A DNA stretch of 47,111 nt from NCBI GenBank assembly GCA_905339355.1, contig CAJPFZ010000324.1, positions 1 through 47,111 of the forward strand. The letters run 5' to 3'. Below, in pieces: positions 9,614-22,079 of this stretch (its first letter is position 1; each line of letters starts with the position of its first letter). This stretch comes from Burkholderiaceae bacterium (GTDB taxonomy: Bacteria > Pseudomonadota > Gammaproteobacteria > Burkholderiales > Burkholderiaceae_C). A program made the position numbers and the translations under genes. The notes beneath the pieces are model-generated. The model saw nothing but the letters and a program-made list of their open reading frames with translations, was not told where the DNA came from and did no database searches.

Positions 9614-10372
9614 ATGCGAATCCTGATTGCCAACGACGACGGCTACCTCGCGCCGGGGTTGGCGGCGCTTGTGAAGGCCTGCGAGGGCTTGGGCGAGCTC
9701 GATGTGGTCGCACCGGAACAGAACGCGAGCGGCACCTCCAATTCGCTGACCTTGAACCGCCCGCTGTCGGTCTACACCGCGGTCAACGGCATCCGCTACA
9801 TCAACGGCACGCCGTCGGACTGCGTGCACGTCGCCCTCACGGGCTTGCTCGCGCACCGGCCCGACCTCGTCGTCTCGGGCATCAACCAAGGTGCCAACAT
9901 GGGCGACGACACGCTGTACTCGGGCACCGTCGCGGCGGCAATGGAGGGTTACCTCTTCGGTATCCCAGCGATTGCCTTCTCGCAGATCGACAAGGGCTGG
10001 AACCATCTCGAAGCCGCGTCGCTCGTGGCCAGAGAGATCATCCAGCAGGCGCTGAGCGCCGTGCCGGCTCGCACGCCGTTTCTGCTGAACGTCAACATCC
10101 CGAACCATCCCGATGCGCAGCGGCTGCCGCGCGCCATCACCCGGCTCGGACGCCGCCATGCCAGCGAGGCCGTGATCCGCCAGACCAGCCCGCGCGGCGA
10201 AACGATGTACTGGATCGGCGCGGCCGGAGACGCTCGCGAGGCGGGCGAGGGCACCGATTTCCATGCCACCGCCAGCGGGCGCGTCTCGATCACGCCGCTG
10301 CAAGTCGATCTGACCGACCATGCCGCCGTGCCGTCGTGGCAGAAGTGGCTCGCGGCGCGCAGCGCCGAATGA
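9614..10372 (+). CDS. surE: 5'/3'-nucleotidase SurE
   Basis: This 252-residue protein is a typical SurE. The start [10 protein letters not shown] places the metal-binding aspartates at D8 and D9. The [11 protein letters not shown] segment and the [25 protein letters not shown] core complete the active site. SurE is a divalent-metal phosphatase acting on nucleoside monophosphates and short polyphosphate, and it helps survival in stationary phase. The ATG at 9614 fits the family start exactly; the GTG at 9581 would add 11 residues. It heads the surE-pcm-nlpD-rpoS group, an order conserved in gamma- and betaproteobacteria, and pcm follows after 13 bases. Confidence 0.96.
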   Translation: MRILIANDDGYLAPGLAALVKACEGLGELDVVAPEQNASGTSNSLTLNRPLSVYTAVNGIRYINGTPSDCVHVALTGLLAHRPDLVVSGINQGANMGDDTLYSGTVAAAMEGYLFGIPAIAFSQIDKGWNHLEAASLVAREIIQQALSAVPARTPFLLNVNIPNHPDAQRLPRAITRLGRRHASEAVIRQTSPRGETMYWIGAAGDAREAGEGTDFHATASGRVSITPLQVDLTDHAAVPSWQKWLAARSAE

Positions 10373-10385
10373 GGCACACGACGTC

Positions 10386-11258
10386 ATGAGCGACAGCGCG
10401 CGAAGGCCGCCCAAGTTTCCGCTGCGCCTCGACCAGATGGCGGCGCCGCGCAAGACGGCACCCAAGGCGCCGCACGGTTCGCCAGTGCTCAAGCCCGCCA
10501 CCGCGGCGCCGCTCACGCCGCGGCCCTTGCTGCGGCCGCAGCTGCCCCTGCAGCATGCTGCAGCGGTATCGGCAAGGCGCACTCCTCCTACCGGCCTTGG
10601 GCTCGATTCGGCCGGCGTACGGCAGCGCATGGCCGAACGGCTGCGCGCCGAAGGCCTGCGCAACGAAGCCGTCATCGCCGCAATGGCGGCCGTGCCGCGG
10701 CACCTGTTCGTCGACGCGGCGCTCGTCACGCAGGCCTACGAAGACACCAGCCTGCCGATCGGCCATGGCCAGACGATCTCCAAGCCCTCGGTGGTGGCGC
10801 GAATGATCGAGCTGCTGATGGGCGGCGCTGCCTGCAAGGCCTCGGCGTCGCTCGGACGCGTGCTCGAGGTCGGCACGGGCTGCGGCTACCAGGCGGCGGT
10901 GCTGTCGCGGCTGGCCAGGCAGGTGTTTTCGGTCGAGCGTGTCAAGCCCTTGCACGACAAGGCCCGTGAACTGATGGCGCCACTTCGGGCTACCAACGTG
11001 AGGCTCGTGTATGGTGACGGCATGCTGGGCCATCCGCCGAACGCGCCCTACGACGCCATCATCGCCGCAGCCGGTGGGGAGGCGCTGCCCGCGGCGTGGA
11101 CCGAACAGCTGGCGGTGGGCGGACGCATCGTTGCACCGGTGCATGATGGCTCGCGTGGGCAGGTGCTGGTCGTCGTGGATCGCACGGAGCATGGCTTCGA
11201 GCGGAGTATTCATGAGGTGGTGCAATTCGTCCCTCTAAAATCCGGGCTGGTTCGATAG
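10386..11258 (+). CDS. pcm: Protein-L-isoaspartate O-methyltransferase with N-terminal extension
   Basis: This protein transfers a methyl group from S-adenosylmethionine to L-isoaspartyl residues, starting repair of aged proteins. The methyltransferase core is in the last ~215 residues: RHLFVDAAL and the Pcm signature [18 protein letters not shown], then the SAM-binding [19 protein letters not shown] (about 159-177) and [13 protein letters not shown]. Total length is 290, against about 208 in E. coli. The extra ~70 residues at the front are rich in Pro, Ala, Lys and Arg and look disordered; similar extensions occur in betaproteobacteria, but the role is unknown. Start at 10386 is 13 bases after surE. 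A -10-like TAAAAT for nlpD lies inside its 3' end. Confidence 0.94.
   Translation: MSDSARRPPKFPLRLDQMAAPRKTAPKAPHGSPVLKPATAAPLTPRPLLRPQLPLQHAAAVSARRTPPTGLGLDSAGVRQRMAERLRAEGLRNEAVIAAMAAVPRHLFVDAALVTQAYEDTSLPIGHGQTISKPSVVARMIELLMGGAACKASASLGRVLEVGTGCGYQAAVLSRLARQVFSVERVKPLHDKARELMAPLRATNVRLVYGDGMLGHPPNAPYDAIIAAAGGEALPAAWTEQLAVGGRIVAPVHDGSRGQVLVVVDRTEHGFERSIHEVVQFVPLKSGLVR
11236..11241 (+). promoter_or_regulatory. -10 box for nlpD inside the end of pcm
   Basis: TAAAAT, followed by CCGGGC, lies within the last codons of pcm and 26 bases before the first nlpD start. It would allow nlpD-rpoS expression independent of surE-pcm. No clear -35 is seen. Confidence 0.4.
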
Positions 11259-11267
11259 CAAGTAGGG

Positions 11268-12182
11268 ATGGCTGACGCGATGGTGATGACGAAGAATCGC
11301 TCGATGGACATGAAACTCTGCACCGCAGTCGCGGTTGCGGTGTTGTTGCTCGCGGGCTGCGCGACGTCGAAGAACCAGGCGCCAGTGGAAGATCGCAGCG
11401 CGGCCGCGCGCACGCCAGTCCCACATGGCGTGCCGCCTGCTCCGCCGGCGGTGGAGCCGTTGCCGGAGCCGCCCAAGCCAGGCGCCGAGAACATGGGCAA
11501 GCCCGGCTACTACACCGTCAAGCCGGGCGACACCATGATCCGCATCGGCTTGGAGACTGGCCAGAACTGGAAAGACCTGGTGAAGTGGAACGAGCTGGAG
11601 AACCCCAACCTCATCGAGGTCGGACAGACGCTGCGAGTGATGCCCCCGGGCGTCGACCCGAACGGCGCCGGCACCAAGCCCGTGACGACGGCGAAGGTGG
11701 AAACCAAGCCGCTATCGGCTGCCACGCCGGCCAGCGGCGCCGCCGCCGCGGCGCCCGCCGCGACAACTCCGTCGCAAAGCGCAGCAACGTCCTCGGGCAC
11801 GCGTGACGGCGACGACGACATCAGCTGGATGTGGCCCGCCGGCGGCCCGGTTGCCAGTGGTTTCGACGAGACGCGCAGCAAGGGCCTCGCGATCACCGGC
11901 AAGCCGGGCGACCCGGTGATGGCGGCGGCCGACGGCCGTGTCGTGTATGCCGGCTCGGGGCTTCGCGGTTACGGCAATCTCGTGATCCTCAAGCACAACA
12001 GCACTTACCTCACCGCTTACGCACACAACCAGACGCTGTTGGTGAAGGAAGACCAATCGGTGAGGCGCGGCCAGAAGATCGCCGAGATGGGGTCCACCGA
12101 CGCGGAGCGGGTGCAACTGCACTTCGAGATCCGCAAGCTCGGCAAGCCGGTCGACCCGGCGAAGTTGTTGCCGCCGCGCTGA
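11268..12182 (+). CDS. nlpD: NlpD-type lipoprotein, LysM plus degenerate LytM (M23) domain
   Basis: This 304-residue lipoprotein has a signal peptide ending in the lipobox LLLAGC, so the mature protein is lipid-anchored. One LysM peptidoglycan-binding domain spans about residues 80-125 (YYTVKPGDTM to LRVMPP). An Ala/Thr/Pro-rich linker and a C-terminal LytM domain (about 190-304) follow. Where active M23 peptidases have a zinc-binding HxxxD, this protein has KGLAITG. It is therefore not expected to cut peptidoglycan, but to activate the amidase AmiC at the division site, as E. coli NlpD does. The start is ambiguous: ATG codons at 11268, 11280 and 11286 all keep the signal peptide. rpoS follows directly, and in enterobacteria the main rpoS promoter lies within nlpD. 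Confidence 0.93.
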   Translation: MADAMVMTKNRSMDMKLCTAVAVAVLLLAGCATSKNQAPVEDRSAAARTPVPHGVPPAPPAVEPLPEPPKPGAENMGKPGYYTVKPGDTMIRIGLETGQNWKDLVKWNELENPNLIEVGQTLRVMPPGVDPNGAGTKPVTTAKVETKPLSAATPASGAAAAAPAATTPSQSAATSSGTRDGDDDISWMWPAGGPVASGFDETRSKGLAITGKPGDPVMAAADGRVVYAGSGLRGYGNLVILKHNSTYLTAYAHNQTLLVKEDQSVRRGQKIAEMGSTDAERVQLHFEIRKLGKPVDPAKLLPPR

Positions 12183-12214
12183 CGAGTACCTCGCCCGTCG
12201 GAACCGGAGCCAGC

Positions 12215-13282
12215 ATGACCAAGCGGCGAACTTCACCGAACGGGCATACGCATGATCGGCTCGGCGCGGCTGCGTACGAGCCGCCGGCCACTCGCACGCC
12301 GCCCCCACCGTCTGTGCTCGACATCGTCGTGCCCGGCGGCATCGATCCCGATCTGGGCGAAGGTCTCCCAAGCACGCACACGGACACCGCCGGCGCAACC
12401 GGGCTTGCGGCCGGCGACGGCGAAGTGGGCAACACCCTGCAGACCTATCTGCGCGAGATCCGACGCGCACCGCTCCTGACGCCGCAGGAAGAGTTCGAGA
12501 CGGCAACCCGCGCGCGCATGGGCGACTTCTCCGCGCGCCAGGCGATGATCGAGCACAACCTGCGGCTCGTGGTGAGCATCGCCAAGAACTACCTGGGGCG
12601 TGGCCTGCCGATGACCGACCTGATCGAAGAAGGCAACCTCGGCCTGATGCATTCGATCGGCAAGTTCGAGCCCGAGCGGGGTTTTCGTTTCTCGACCTAT
12701 GCGTCGTGGTGGATCCGGCAGAACATCGAGCGCGCGATCATGCACCAGGCGCGGCTGGTGCGGTTGCCGGTGCACGTGGTTCGCGAGCTGAACCACGTTC
12801 TGAAGGCGCGGCGAATGCTGGAGGCCGAGTGGGGGCGAAACGGTGCGCATGACAAGCAGGTGCGCGTGGAAGACGTGGCGGCTGCGGTGGGCCGGCCGGT
12901 CCAGGAAGTCAGCGACCTGCTGCGCTTCTCCGAACTGCCGACCTCGCTGGACGCGCCGCTGGAGCGCTACCCGGCCGACAACAACGCCGAGTCCATGCTT
13001 GACAGCGTCGCCGACGACGCCGCCGTCGACCCGATGAGCCTGACGCTCAGCAACGAGGTCGAACAGCTTCTGAACCATGGCCTGGACGAGCTCAACGAGC
13101 GCGAGCGCGAGGTTCTGGCGGGTCGCTACGGACTGCGTGACCGCGAGCCCGAGACCTTGGAAGTGCTGGCCGAGCGGCTCGGTCTGACGCGCGAGCGCAT
13201 CCGCCAGATCCAGCAGGAAGCGCTGCTCAAGCTGAAGCGCCGCATGATTCGCAACGGCGTCGACCGCGATTCGATCTTCTGA
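12215..13282 (+). CDS. rpoS: RNA polymerase sigma factor RpoS (stationary-phase/general stress)
   Basis: This 355-residue sigma-70 family protein has region 1.2 from about residue 75 (NTLQTYLREIRRAPLLTPQEE). Region 2 includes RLVVSIAKNYLGRGLPMTDL and FSTYASWWIRQNIERAI. Region 3 follows, and region 4 carries the helix-turn-helix LAERLGLTRERIRQIQQEAL. The size and the position after nlpD identify RpoS rather than RpoD, which has a much longer N-terminus. The first ~70 residues are Pro/Gly-rich and variable, as in other betaproteobacterial RpoS proteins. ATG 12215 has a GGAG site upstream. The product directs transcription in stationary phase and under general stress; post-transcriptional control of the mRNA cannot be judged from the short 32-base gap after nlpD. 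Confidence 0.96.
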   Translation: MTKRRTSPNGHTHDRLGAAAYEPPATRTPPPPSVLDIVVPGGIDPDLGEGLPSTHTDTAGATGLAAGDGEVGNTLQTYLREIRRAPLLTPQEEFETATRARMGDFSARQAMIEHNLRLVVSIAKNYLGRGLPMTDLIEEGNLGLMHSIGKFEPERGFRFSTYASWWIRQNIERAIMHQARLVRLPVHVVRELNHVLKARRMLEAEWGRNGAHDKQVRVEDVAAAVGRPVQEVSDLLRFSELPTSLDAPLERYPADNNAESMLDSVADDAAVDPMSLTLSNEVEQLLNHGLDELNEREREVLAGRYGLRDREPETLEVLAERLGLTRERIRQIQQEALLKLKRRMIRNGVDRDSIF

Positions 13283-13319
13283 TCTCGCGCCCCGCTCACT
13301 GACTCTTCGAAGAGGCTGA

Positions 13320-14123
13320 ATGTCCTCCTGGCCCGTACTCGTCTTCGACATCGAATCCATTCCCGACGTGGCCGGCCTGCGTGCCTTGCGCGGCATCGAC
13401 CCCGCAGTCGGCGACGACGAGGTCTATGCGCTGGAGATGGCTGAGCGCAAGGAGCTCGGCAAGTCGGATTTCATGCCGCTGCACCTGCAGCGCGTGCTGG
13501 TGATCTCGTGCGTGTTCCGCAATGCCGAGGGGCTGAAGGTCCACTCTTTCGTCGACCGCGAGGCGGACGGCAAGAGCCAGGAAGGCAGGATCATTCAGAC
13601 CTTTTTCAACACGGTCGAGAAGCATGTGCCGCAGCTCGTCAGCTGGAATGGCGGCGGCTTCGACCTGCCAGTGCTGCACTACCGGGGCCTGCGACATGGC
13701 GTGGTGGCCAACAAGTACTGGGATCTCGGCGAAGACGACCGCGATTTCAAGTGGAACAACTACATCGGCCGCTACCACCTGCGCCACCTTGACCTGATGG
13801 ACCTGCTGGCGATGTACCAGCCGCGCGCCACGGCGCCGTTGGACGCGATGGCCAAGCTGTGCGGCTTTCCGGGCAAGCTTGGCATGGACGGCTCGGCGGT
13901 CTACCCCGCCTACCGCGAAGGCAGGCTGGACGACATCCGCCGCTACTGCGAGACGGATGTGATGAACACCTACCTCGTGTACTGCCGCTTCCAGAAGATG
14001 CGCGGCGGCTTCACGGAGGTCGAGTACGAGCGCGAGATCGCATTCGTGCGTGAAACTTTGGCGGGCATCGCCGAGCCCCACTGGACCGAATACCTGGCTG
14101 CATGGCCCGCTGACCCGGCCTGA
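13320..14123 (+). CDS. Predicted 3'-5' exonuclease of the PolB-like DEDDy family
   Basis: This 267-residue protein looks like a stand-alone exonuclease domain related to that of DNA polymerase B. Exo motif I is FDIESIP (D10 and E12). Motif II is in [12 protein letters not shown] (D115). Motif III is [10 protein letters not shown] (Y209 and D213), the DEDDy arrangement that binds two metal ions. No polymerase domain is present. The likely role is removal of nucleotides from DNA or RNA 3' ends; the natural substrate is not known. GAAGAGG is five bases before the ATG. The gene sits between rpoS and rlmD with gaps of 37 and 38 bases. Confidence 0.88.
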   Translation: MSSWPVLVFDIESIPDVAGLRALRGIDPAVGDDEVYALEMAERKELGKSDFMPLHLQRVLVISCVFRNAEGLKVHSFVDREADGKSQEGRIIQTFFNTVEKHVPQLVSWNGGGFDLPVLHYRGLRHGVVANKYWDLGEDDRDFKWNNYIGRYHLRHLDLMDLLAMYQPRATAPLDAMAKLCGFPGKLGMDGSAVYPAYREGRLDDIRRYCETDVMNTYLVYCRFQKMRGGFTEVEYEREIAFVRETLAGIAEPHWTEYLAAWPADPA

Positions 14124-14148
14124 CGATCGGCGCTGCGGCCCCTGCCCG

Positions 14149-14154
14149 GATAAT
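14149..14154 (+). promoter_or_regulatory. -10-like box directly upstream of rlmD
   Basis: GATAAT lies seven bases before the rlmD ATG, and there is no Shine-Dalgarno sequence between. This is the same spacing as at surE and suggests a leaderless or very short-leader transcript. No well-placed -35 hexamer is visible. Confidence 0.4.
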
Positions 14155-14161
14155 TCGGGCC

Positions 14162-15505
14162 ATGACAGCGAACAACGAGTGGTTGAAGGTCGAGTCGCTC
14201 GATCTCGAAGGGCAGGGCGTGGCCCACAACGCCGAAGGCAAGGTCGTCTTCATCGAGGGCGCACTGCCTGGCGAAGAAGTGCAGGTACAGGTGCACCGCA
14301 AGAAGAACAACTGGGAGCAGGCGTCGATGACCGCGCTGCGCCGCGAAAGCCCGCAGCGTGTCACGCCTGCATGCAGTCACTTCGGCATCTGCGGCGGCTG
14401 CAAACTGCAGCACTTCCACGTTGGCGCGCAGATCGCGACCAAGCAGCGCGCGCTAGAAGACGGTCTGTGGCACCTGGGCAAGGTGAAGCCCGAACGCGTC
14501 TTGCGGCCCATCGAGGGGCCGGCCTGGGGCTATCGCTATCGCGCCCGGCTCTCGGTTCGGCACGTGGCGAAGAAGGGCAAGGTGCTGGTCGGCTTCCACG
14601 AGCGCAAGTCGAGCTACGTGGCCGACATGGACAGCTGTGCCGTGCTACCGCCGCACCTGAGTGCCTTGCTGCCGCGGCTCGCCGAGCTGGTTGCCCGGAT
14701 GGATGCCCGCGACCGCCTGCCACAGATCGAGGTGGCCGTCGGTTCGCAGGTCACTGCACTCGTGCTGCGGCACCTGGAGCCGCTGTCTGCCGGTGACTTG
14801 TCGCAGCTGCGCGCTTTCGCGGCCGAGCACGGCATTAAGTGGTGGCTGCAACCCAAGGGTCCAGATACCGTGCATCTGCTCGATGCGGGCGGGCCGCCGC
14901 TGGAGTACACGCTGCCGGAGTTCGGCATCACGATGCCGTTCAAGCCCACCGACTTCACGCAGGTCAACCACCAGATCAACACGGTGCTCGTGAGCCGAGC
15001 GCTGCGTCTGCTCGATGCGCAGGCCGACGAGCGCGTGATCGACTGGTTCTGTGGCCTCGGCAACTTCACGCTGCCGATCGCAACGCAAGCCCGCGAAGTG
15101 CTTGGACTGGAAGGCAGCGAGGCGCTGGTGGCGCGCTCGCGTGAGAACGCCGCACTGAACGCGCTCGCCGAAAAGACGAGCTTCGTCGCGCGTAACCTGT
15201 TCGAGATCACGCCGGCCGAGCTGGCGGGCTTTGGCCACGCCGACAAGTGGCTCATCGACCCGCCGCGCGAAGGTGCGTTTGCTCTGGCCAAGGCGGCGGC
15301 CGATCTCCACGCCGACCCCTCGTCCGCGCCGGGCTTCGTCGCGCCGCGGCGCATCGTCTACGTCAGCTGCAATCCGGCCACCCTGGCGCGCGACGCGGGC
15401 CTGCTGGTGCATCAGGCGGGCTACCGGTGTACGGCGGCCGGCGCGGTCAACATGTTTCCGCACACGGCGCACGTCGAGAGCATCGCGGTGTTCGAGAAGT
15501 CCTGA
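14162..15505 (+). CDS. rlmD: 23S rRNA (uracil-1939-C5)-methyltransferase RlmD
   Basis: This 447-residue SAM-dependent RNA methyltransferase has an N-terminal TRAM domain (about 1-60). An iron-sulfur cluster follows, with cysteines C71, C77, C80 ([14 protein letters not shown]) and C159. The C-terminal catalytic domain has the SAM motif [21 protein letters not shown] and the catalytic cysteine C403 in [11 protein letters not shown]. It methylates U1939 of 23S rRNA, as RumA/RlmD does in E. coli; the related RlmC lacks the TRAM domain, which supports this assignment. The gene ends before a hairpin shared with the convergent Bax-inhibitor gene. Confidence 0.95.
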   Translation: MTANNEWLKVESLDLEGQGVAHNAEGKVVFIEGALPGEEVQVQVHRKKNNWEQASMTALRRESPQRVTPACSHFGICGGCKLQHFHVGAQIATKQRALEDGLWHLGKVKPERVLRPIEGPAWGYRYRARLSVRHVAKKGKVLVGFHERKSSYVADMDSCAVLPPHLSALLPRLAELVARMDARDRLPQIEVAVGSQVTALVLRHLEPLSAGDLSQLRAFAAEHGIKWWLQPKGPDTVHLLDAGGPPLEYTLPEFGITMPFKPTDFTQVNHQINTVLVSRALRLLDAQADERVIDWFCGLGNFTLPIATQAREVLGLEGSEALVARSRENAALNALAEKTSFVARNLFEITPAELAGFGHADKWLIDPPREGAFALAKAAADLHADPSSAPGFVAPRRIVYVSCNPATLARDAGLLVHQAGYRCTAAGAVNMFPHTAHVESIAVFEKS

Positions 15506-15527
15506 GCCCAGGCGGCACGGTCGAAGA

Positions 15528-15551
15528 AAAGGGGACCCGGAGGTCCCCTTT
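15528..15551. terminator. Shared terminator between rlmD and the Bax-inhibitor-1 family gene
   Basis: AAAGGGGACC (15528-15537) pairs perfectly with GGTCCCCTTT (15542-15551) around a four-base loop. T runs follow the hairpin on both strands (stronger on the minus strand), so it can end both convergent transcripts. Confidence 0.8.
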
Positions 15552-15571
15552 GTCGGTGAGGGAATGAACGG

Positions 15572-16267
15572 TCAGTCGCGTTCGCCGCCGGCGAATCCCA
15601 GCAGGGCCAGCAGGCTCTGGAACACGTTGTAGATGTCCAGGTACAACGCCAGCGTGGCCGAGATGTAGTTGGTCTCGCCGCCGTCGAGGATGCGCTTGAT
15701 GTCGTACAGCATGAAGGCCGTGAACAGGCCCATCATGAGCACCGACAGCGTGAGCATCAGCGCGCTGGACTGCACGAAGGCGTTGATGATGAGCGCCACC
15801 ATCAGCATCACAGCGCCAACGAACAGGAACTTGCCCATGCCCGACAGATCGCGCTTGATCACCGTCGCGAGGCTGGCCATCGCGAGGAAGATCACCGCCG
15901 TGCCGCCGAAGGCCGTCATGATCAGCGACGGGCCATTGCTGAAACCGAGCACCGCCGAGAGCAGCCGCGACAGCATCAGTCCCATGAAGAAGGTGAAGCC
16001 GAGCAGCACCGGCACGCCGGCCGCCGAGTTCTTCGTCTTCTCGATTGCGAAAATGAAGGCGAAGGCGCCGCCGAAGAAGACCATCAGGCTCATGCCCATG
16101 CCGAGGCGGGCCATCACGCCCGTGCTCACACCGATCCAGGCGCCGAGAACGGTGGGCACCAGCGACAGGGCCAGGAGCCAATAGGTGTTGCGCAGCACGC
16201 GGTTGCGCTGTTCCAAAGCGACGCTCGAGCTTGCTGCACCATAGACGGTTTGCAGGCTTTCGTTCAT
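15572..16267 (-). CDS. Bax inhibitor-1 (BI-1/YccA) family inner-membrane protein
   Basis: This 231-residue protein is almost entirely hydrophobic, with about seven membrane helices. The end of the protein contains the family's YDIKRILDGGETNYI segment and the following LYLDIYNVFQSLLALLG helix. The BI-1/TMBIM family includes E. coli YccA, which modulates FtsH protease, and YetJ, a pH-dependent calcium leak channel. Either role is possible here; an ftsH gene is present 7 kb away, but that is not evidence of a link. The ATG at 16267 has an ideal GGAGGT site five bases upstream, which rules out the longer frame to 16420. Confidence 0.93.
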   Translation of the reverse strand: MNESLQTVYGAASSSVALEQRNRVLRNTYWLLALSLVPTVLGAWIGVSTGVMARLGMGMSLMVFFGGAFAFIFAIEKTKNSAAGVPVLLGFTFFMGLMLSRLLSAVLGFSNGPSLIMTAFGGTAVIFLAMASLATVIKRDLSGMGKFLFVGAVMLMVALIINAFVQSSALMLTLSVLMMGLFTAFMLYDIKRILDGGETNYISATLALYLDIYNVFQSLLALLGFAGGERD

Positions 16268-16289
16268 GAGACCTCCAGGTTGAGATGAA

Positions 16290-16319
16290 CGTGGGTTCTG
16301 ACCCACGCCGCGGATTCTA
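16290..16319 (-). promoter_or_regulatory. -10 box and palindrome upstream of the BI-1 family gene
   Basis: On the minus strand TAGAAT (16319 down to 16314) is a likely -10. Just downstream, where transcription would begin, is the perfect inverted repeat CGTGGGT-TCTG-ACCCACG (16290-16307), with seven-base arms. It could be a hairpin at the 5' end of the mRNA or an operator. The rest of the 346-base divergent gap up to carA (16268-16613) shows the carA -10 box and no other recognised element. Confidence 0.45.
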
Positions 16320-16469
16320 GTTCCCAAGCGCGCCGCTCGGGAATTCGGCAAGCCGCGGATGTGACAGTCGGCGCACTCGCCGCCGCGGCGGAGATGCGCA
16401 TGGACCTCAGAGCGGTGCACTCGTCGTGCGGATTGCCACCCAATGCGAGCCCGCGCAGACGCGCTCGGC

Positions 16470-16613
16470 TATAATTCGAAGGTTTACCCGCGATCACCCC
16501 GCCCCAGCGAAACCTCCTGCAGTTTCCCCACCGGATTCAGCCCGCAACGCGGCTTTCCGAGGTGCCCACGAGCATCCGCGAAAACCGCTGCACAGGCAGA
16601 GCTGGGCGCAACG
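16470..16613 (+). promoter_or_regulatory. carA promoter -10 box and leader
   Basis: A perfect TATAAT lies at 16470-16475, giving a predicted leader of about 130 bases before the carA ATG. I see no good -35, no Shine-Dalgarno sequence next to the ATG, no clear hairpin and no T run. An attenuator or pyrimidine/arginine-sensing element therefore cannot be supported from sequence. The carA reading frame stays open backwards through the whole leader, which makes the start less certain. Confidence 0.55.
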
Positions 16614-17777
16614 ATGGAGTTTCTCTTGCTGCCTGTTCTGCCCCCCGCTCTCCTCGCACTCGCAGACGGCACCGTATTCAAAGGAAGCTCCATCGGGGCT
16701 CCTGGCGAGACCGTCGGCGAGGTGGTGTTCAACACCGCACTCACCGGCTACCAGGAAATCCTCACAGACCCGAGCTATTGCCGCCAGATCGTCACGCTGA
16801 CGTACCCGCACATCGGCAACTACGGCGTGGCGGACGAGGATGTCGAGGCGAAGAAGGTGCACGCGGCAGGCCTCGTCATTCGCGACCTGCCGGTTCTCGA
16901 GTCGAACTTCCGCATGTCGATGACGCTGCCCGAGTACCTGCGACGTGAAGGCACAGTGGCGATCGCCGACATCGACACCCGTCGCCTGACTCGCGTGTTG
17001 CGCACCCGCGGCGCGCAGAACGGCTGCATCCTGACCCTGCCGATCGGCGCCGAGATCACCGATCGGCTGATTGCCGACGCGGTCGCAAAGGCGAAGGCGG
17101 CGCCCAGCATGGCTGGCCTCGATCTGGCGAAAGTGGTGAGCCAGACCGAGCCCTACGAATGGCTGGAAACCGAGTGGGCACTGGGCAGCGGCTACGGCCA
17201 GCTCAAGACGCCGAAGCATCACGTGCTGGCCTACGACTACGGCGTCAAGTTCAACATCCTGCGCATGCTCGCGAGCCGTGGATGCAAGGTGACGGTAGTG
17301 CCTGCGCAGACGCCGGCGTCGGAGGTGCTGAAGTACAAGCCCGACGGCATCTTCCTGTCCAATGGCCCCGGAGACCCCGAGCCTTGCGACTACGCCATCG
17401 AGGCCTCGCGCGAACTCATCGCCACCGGCATTCCCACGTTCGGCATCTGCCTGGGCCACCAGATCATGGCGCTCGCCTCAGGTGCCAAGACCTTCAAGAT
17501 GAAGTTTGGCCACCACGGCGCCAACCACCCGGTGAAAGACCTCGAGAGCGGCCGCGTCAGCATCACGAGCCAGAACCACGGCTTCGCAGTCGACGAGAAG
17601 ACGCTGCCCTCGAACCTGAAACCCACCCATGTGTCGCTGTTCGACGGCACCCTGCAGGGCCTCGCCCGCACCGACAAACCCGCCTTCTGCTTCCAGGGCC
17701 ACCCGGAAGCCTCCCCCGGACCTCATGACATTGCCTATCTGTTCGACCGTTTCGTTGCGCTGATGGAGAAGAAGTAA
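16614..17777 (+). CDS. carA: Carbamoyl-phosphate synthase small (glutaminase) subunit
   Basis: This 387-residue protein splits glutamine and passes ammonia to CarB for carbamoyl phosphate synthesis, the shared precursor of arginine and pyrimidines. The N-terminal CarA-specific domain contains [20 protein letters not shown] and [13 protein letters not shown]. The C-terminal class I glutamine amidotransferase domain has the nucleophile C279 in FGICLGHQ, and H363 and E365 in [11 protein letters not shown]. The ATG at 16614 is chosen by family length and by the short hydrophobic lead into [10 protein letters not shown]. The carB ATG follows immediately after the stop codon, so translation is probably coupled. 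Confidence 0.96.
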   Translation: MEFLLLPVLPPALLALADGTVFKGSSIGAPGETVGEVVFNTALTGYQEILTDPSYCRQIVTLTYPHIGNYGVADEDVEAKKVHAAGLVIRDLPVLESNFRMSMTLPEYLRREGTVAIADIDTRRLTRVLRTRGAQNGCILTLPIGAEITDRLIADAVAKAKAAPSMAGLDLAKVVSQTEPYEWLETEWALGSGYGQLKTPKHHVLAYDYGVKFNILRMLASRGCKVTVVPAQTPASEVLKYKPDGIFLSNGPGDPEPCDYAIEASRELIATGIPTFGICLGHQIMALASGAKTFKMKFGHHGANHPVKDLESGRVSITSQNHGFAVDEKTLPSNLKPTHVSLFDGTLQGLARTDKPAFCFQGHPEASPGPHDIAYLFDRFVALMEKK

Positions 17778-21056
<3,279 letters not shown>

Positions 21057-21081
21057 ACTCGACACGCATCATCCAATAACC

Positions 21082-21115
21082 GCCGCCGCCGGTGATTCTG
21101 GCGGCGGCTTCATTT
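21082..21115 (+). terminator. Intrinsic terminator after carB
   Basis: GCCGCCGCC (21082-21090) pairs with GGCGGCGGC (21100-21108) around a nine-base loop, followed by TTCATTTTT. It lies 26 bases after the carB stop codon and 18 bases before the greA start. greA therefore depends on leakage or on a promoter between the two genes. Confidence 0.8.
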
Positions 21116-21132
21116 TTGCTCCAAGGTTTCAG

Positions 21133-21609
21133 ATGGCCACCATTCCGCTCACCAAACGAGGCGCCGAGAAGCTCAAGGACGAGCTCCAGCGATTGAAGTC
21201 CGTCGAGCGCCATGCCGTGATCCAGGCGATCGCCGAAGCGCGTGCGCAGGGCGATCTGTCCGAAAACGCCGAATACGAAGCCGCCAAGGACAAGCAAGGC
21301 TTCATTGAGGGCCGCATCCTCGAGATCGAAGGCAAGCTCGCAGCAGCGCAGATCATCGACCCGGCCCGGCTCGACGCCGGCGGCAAGGTCGTGTTCGGCT
21401 CGACCGTCGAACTCGAAGAGGAAGCCAGCGGTGCGCAGGTCACCTACCAGATCGTCGGCGAGGACGAGGCCGATCTGAAGCAGGGCCTGATTTCCATCGG
21501 CTCGCCGATCGCGCGCGCCCTGATCGGCAAGGAAGCCGGCGACGTGGCCGAAGTCCAGGCGCCGGGCGGCATCAAAAGCTACGAGATCGTCGGGGTTCGA
21601 TACCTCTGA
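21133..21609 (+). CDS. greA: Transcription elongation factor GreA
   Basis: This 158-residue protein is exactly the length of E. coli GreA. The first ~75 residues form the antiparallel coiled coil that enters the RNA polymerase secondary channel. Its tip holds the conserved acidic pair in [15 protein letters not shown]. The C-terminal FKBP-like domain binds the polymerase and contains [18 protein letters not shown] and [12 protein letters not shown]. It rescues backtracked RNA polymerase by stimulating transcript cleavage. AAGG stands six bases before the ATG. Confidence 0.97.
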   Translation: MATIPLTKRGAEKLKDELQRLKSVERHAVIQAIAEARAQGDLSENAEYEAAKDKQGFIEGRILEIEGKLAAAQIIDPARLDAGGKVVFGSTVELEEEASGAQVTYQIVGEDEADLKQGLISIGSPIARALIGKEAGDVAEVQAPGGIKSYEIVGVRYL

Positions 21610-21620
21610 GAGGTCGCTGG

Positions 21621-22058
21621 ATGAACACCTCGCGCTGGGCCGCCTGGCTCGCTGGGCTGTGGGGCGGGACGCTGCTCGGGATCGGCCTCATCGGCGCGCC
21701 CGCTGGGTTCGCGACGACGCTTCCCGAGCTGGCCGGGCGAGTCGCGGGACGCATGTTCACGCAGGAGGCGTACCTCAGCCTGGCGCTGGCGATCGTGCTG
21801 TTCCTGCTGCTGCGCGCGCAGGCGCGCCGCGCGGCGCAGGGAGGGGGCGGCTCGGTGCTGAACGGCGACATGCTGCTCGTTCTCGGCACGCTGTTCTGCA
21901 CCGTCGCCGGCTACTTCGCACTGCAGCCGATGATGGCCGCCGCACGTGCGGGGCAGGGCGCCTGGTCGTTCGGCGCCTTGCATGGAGTCTCGGTGGGTTT
22001 CTACGCGCTCAAGGCCCTGCTGGTGCTCGTTCTGGCGTGGCGCCTGAGTGCCCGCTGA
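21621..22058 (+). CDS. DUF4149 family membrane protein
   Basis: This 145-residue protein has about four membrane helices: near residues 7-27 (Gly/Leu-rich), 51-70, 86-106 and 120-142. It matches the general layout of DUF4149 proteins found next to greA or yhbY in betaproteobacteria. The function is unknown. The gene begins 11 bases after the greA stop codon with GAGAGG upstream, so the two are probably co-transcribed. It ends 21 bases before the convergent yhbY gene. Confidence 0.8.
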   Translation: MNTSRWAAWLAGLWGGTLLGIGLIGAPAGFATTLPELAGRVAGRMFTQEAYLSLALAIVLFLLLRAQARRAAQGGGGSVLNGDMLLVLGTLFCTVAGYFALQPMMAAARAGQGAWSFGALHGVSVGFYALKALLVLVLAWRLSAR

Positions 22059-22079
22059 GCGGCGCAGGCTCGGCGAGCG

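Noticed and set aside
16476-16613. Possible pyrimidine- or arginine-responsive attenuator in the carA leader
   Set aside because: I found no stable stem pair, T run or leader peptide in these bases; only the promoter -10 box is supported.
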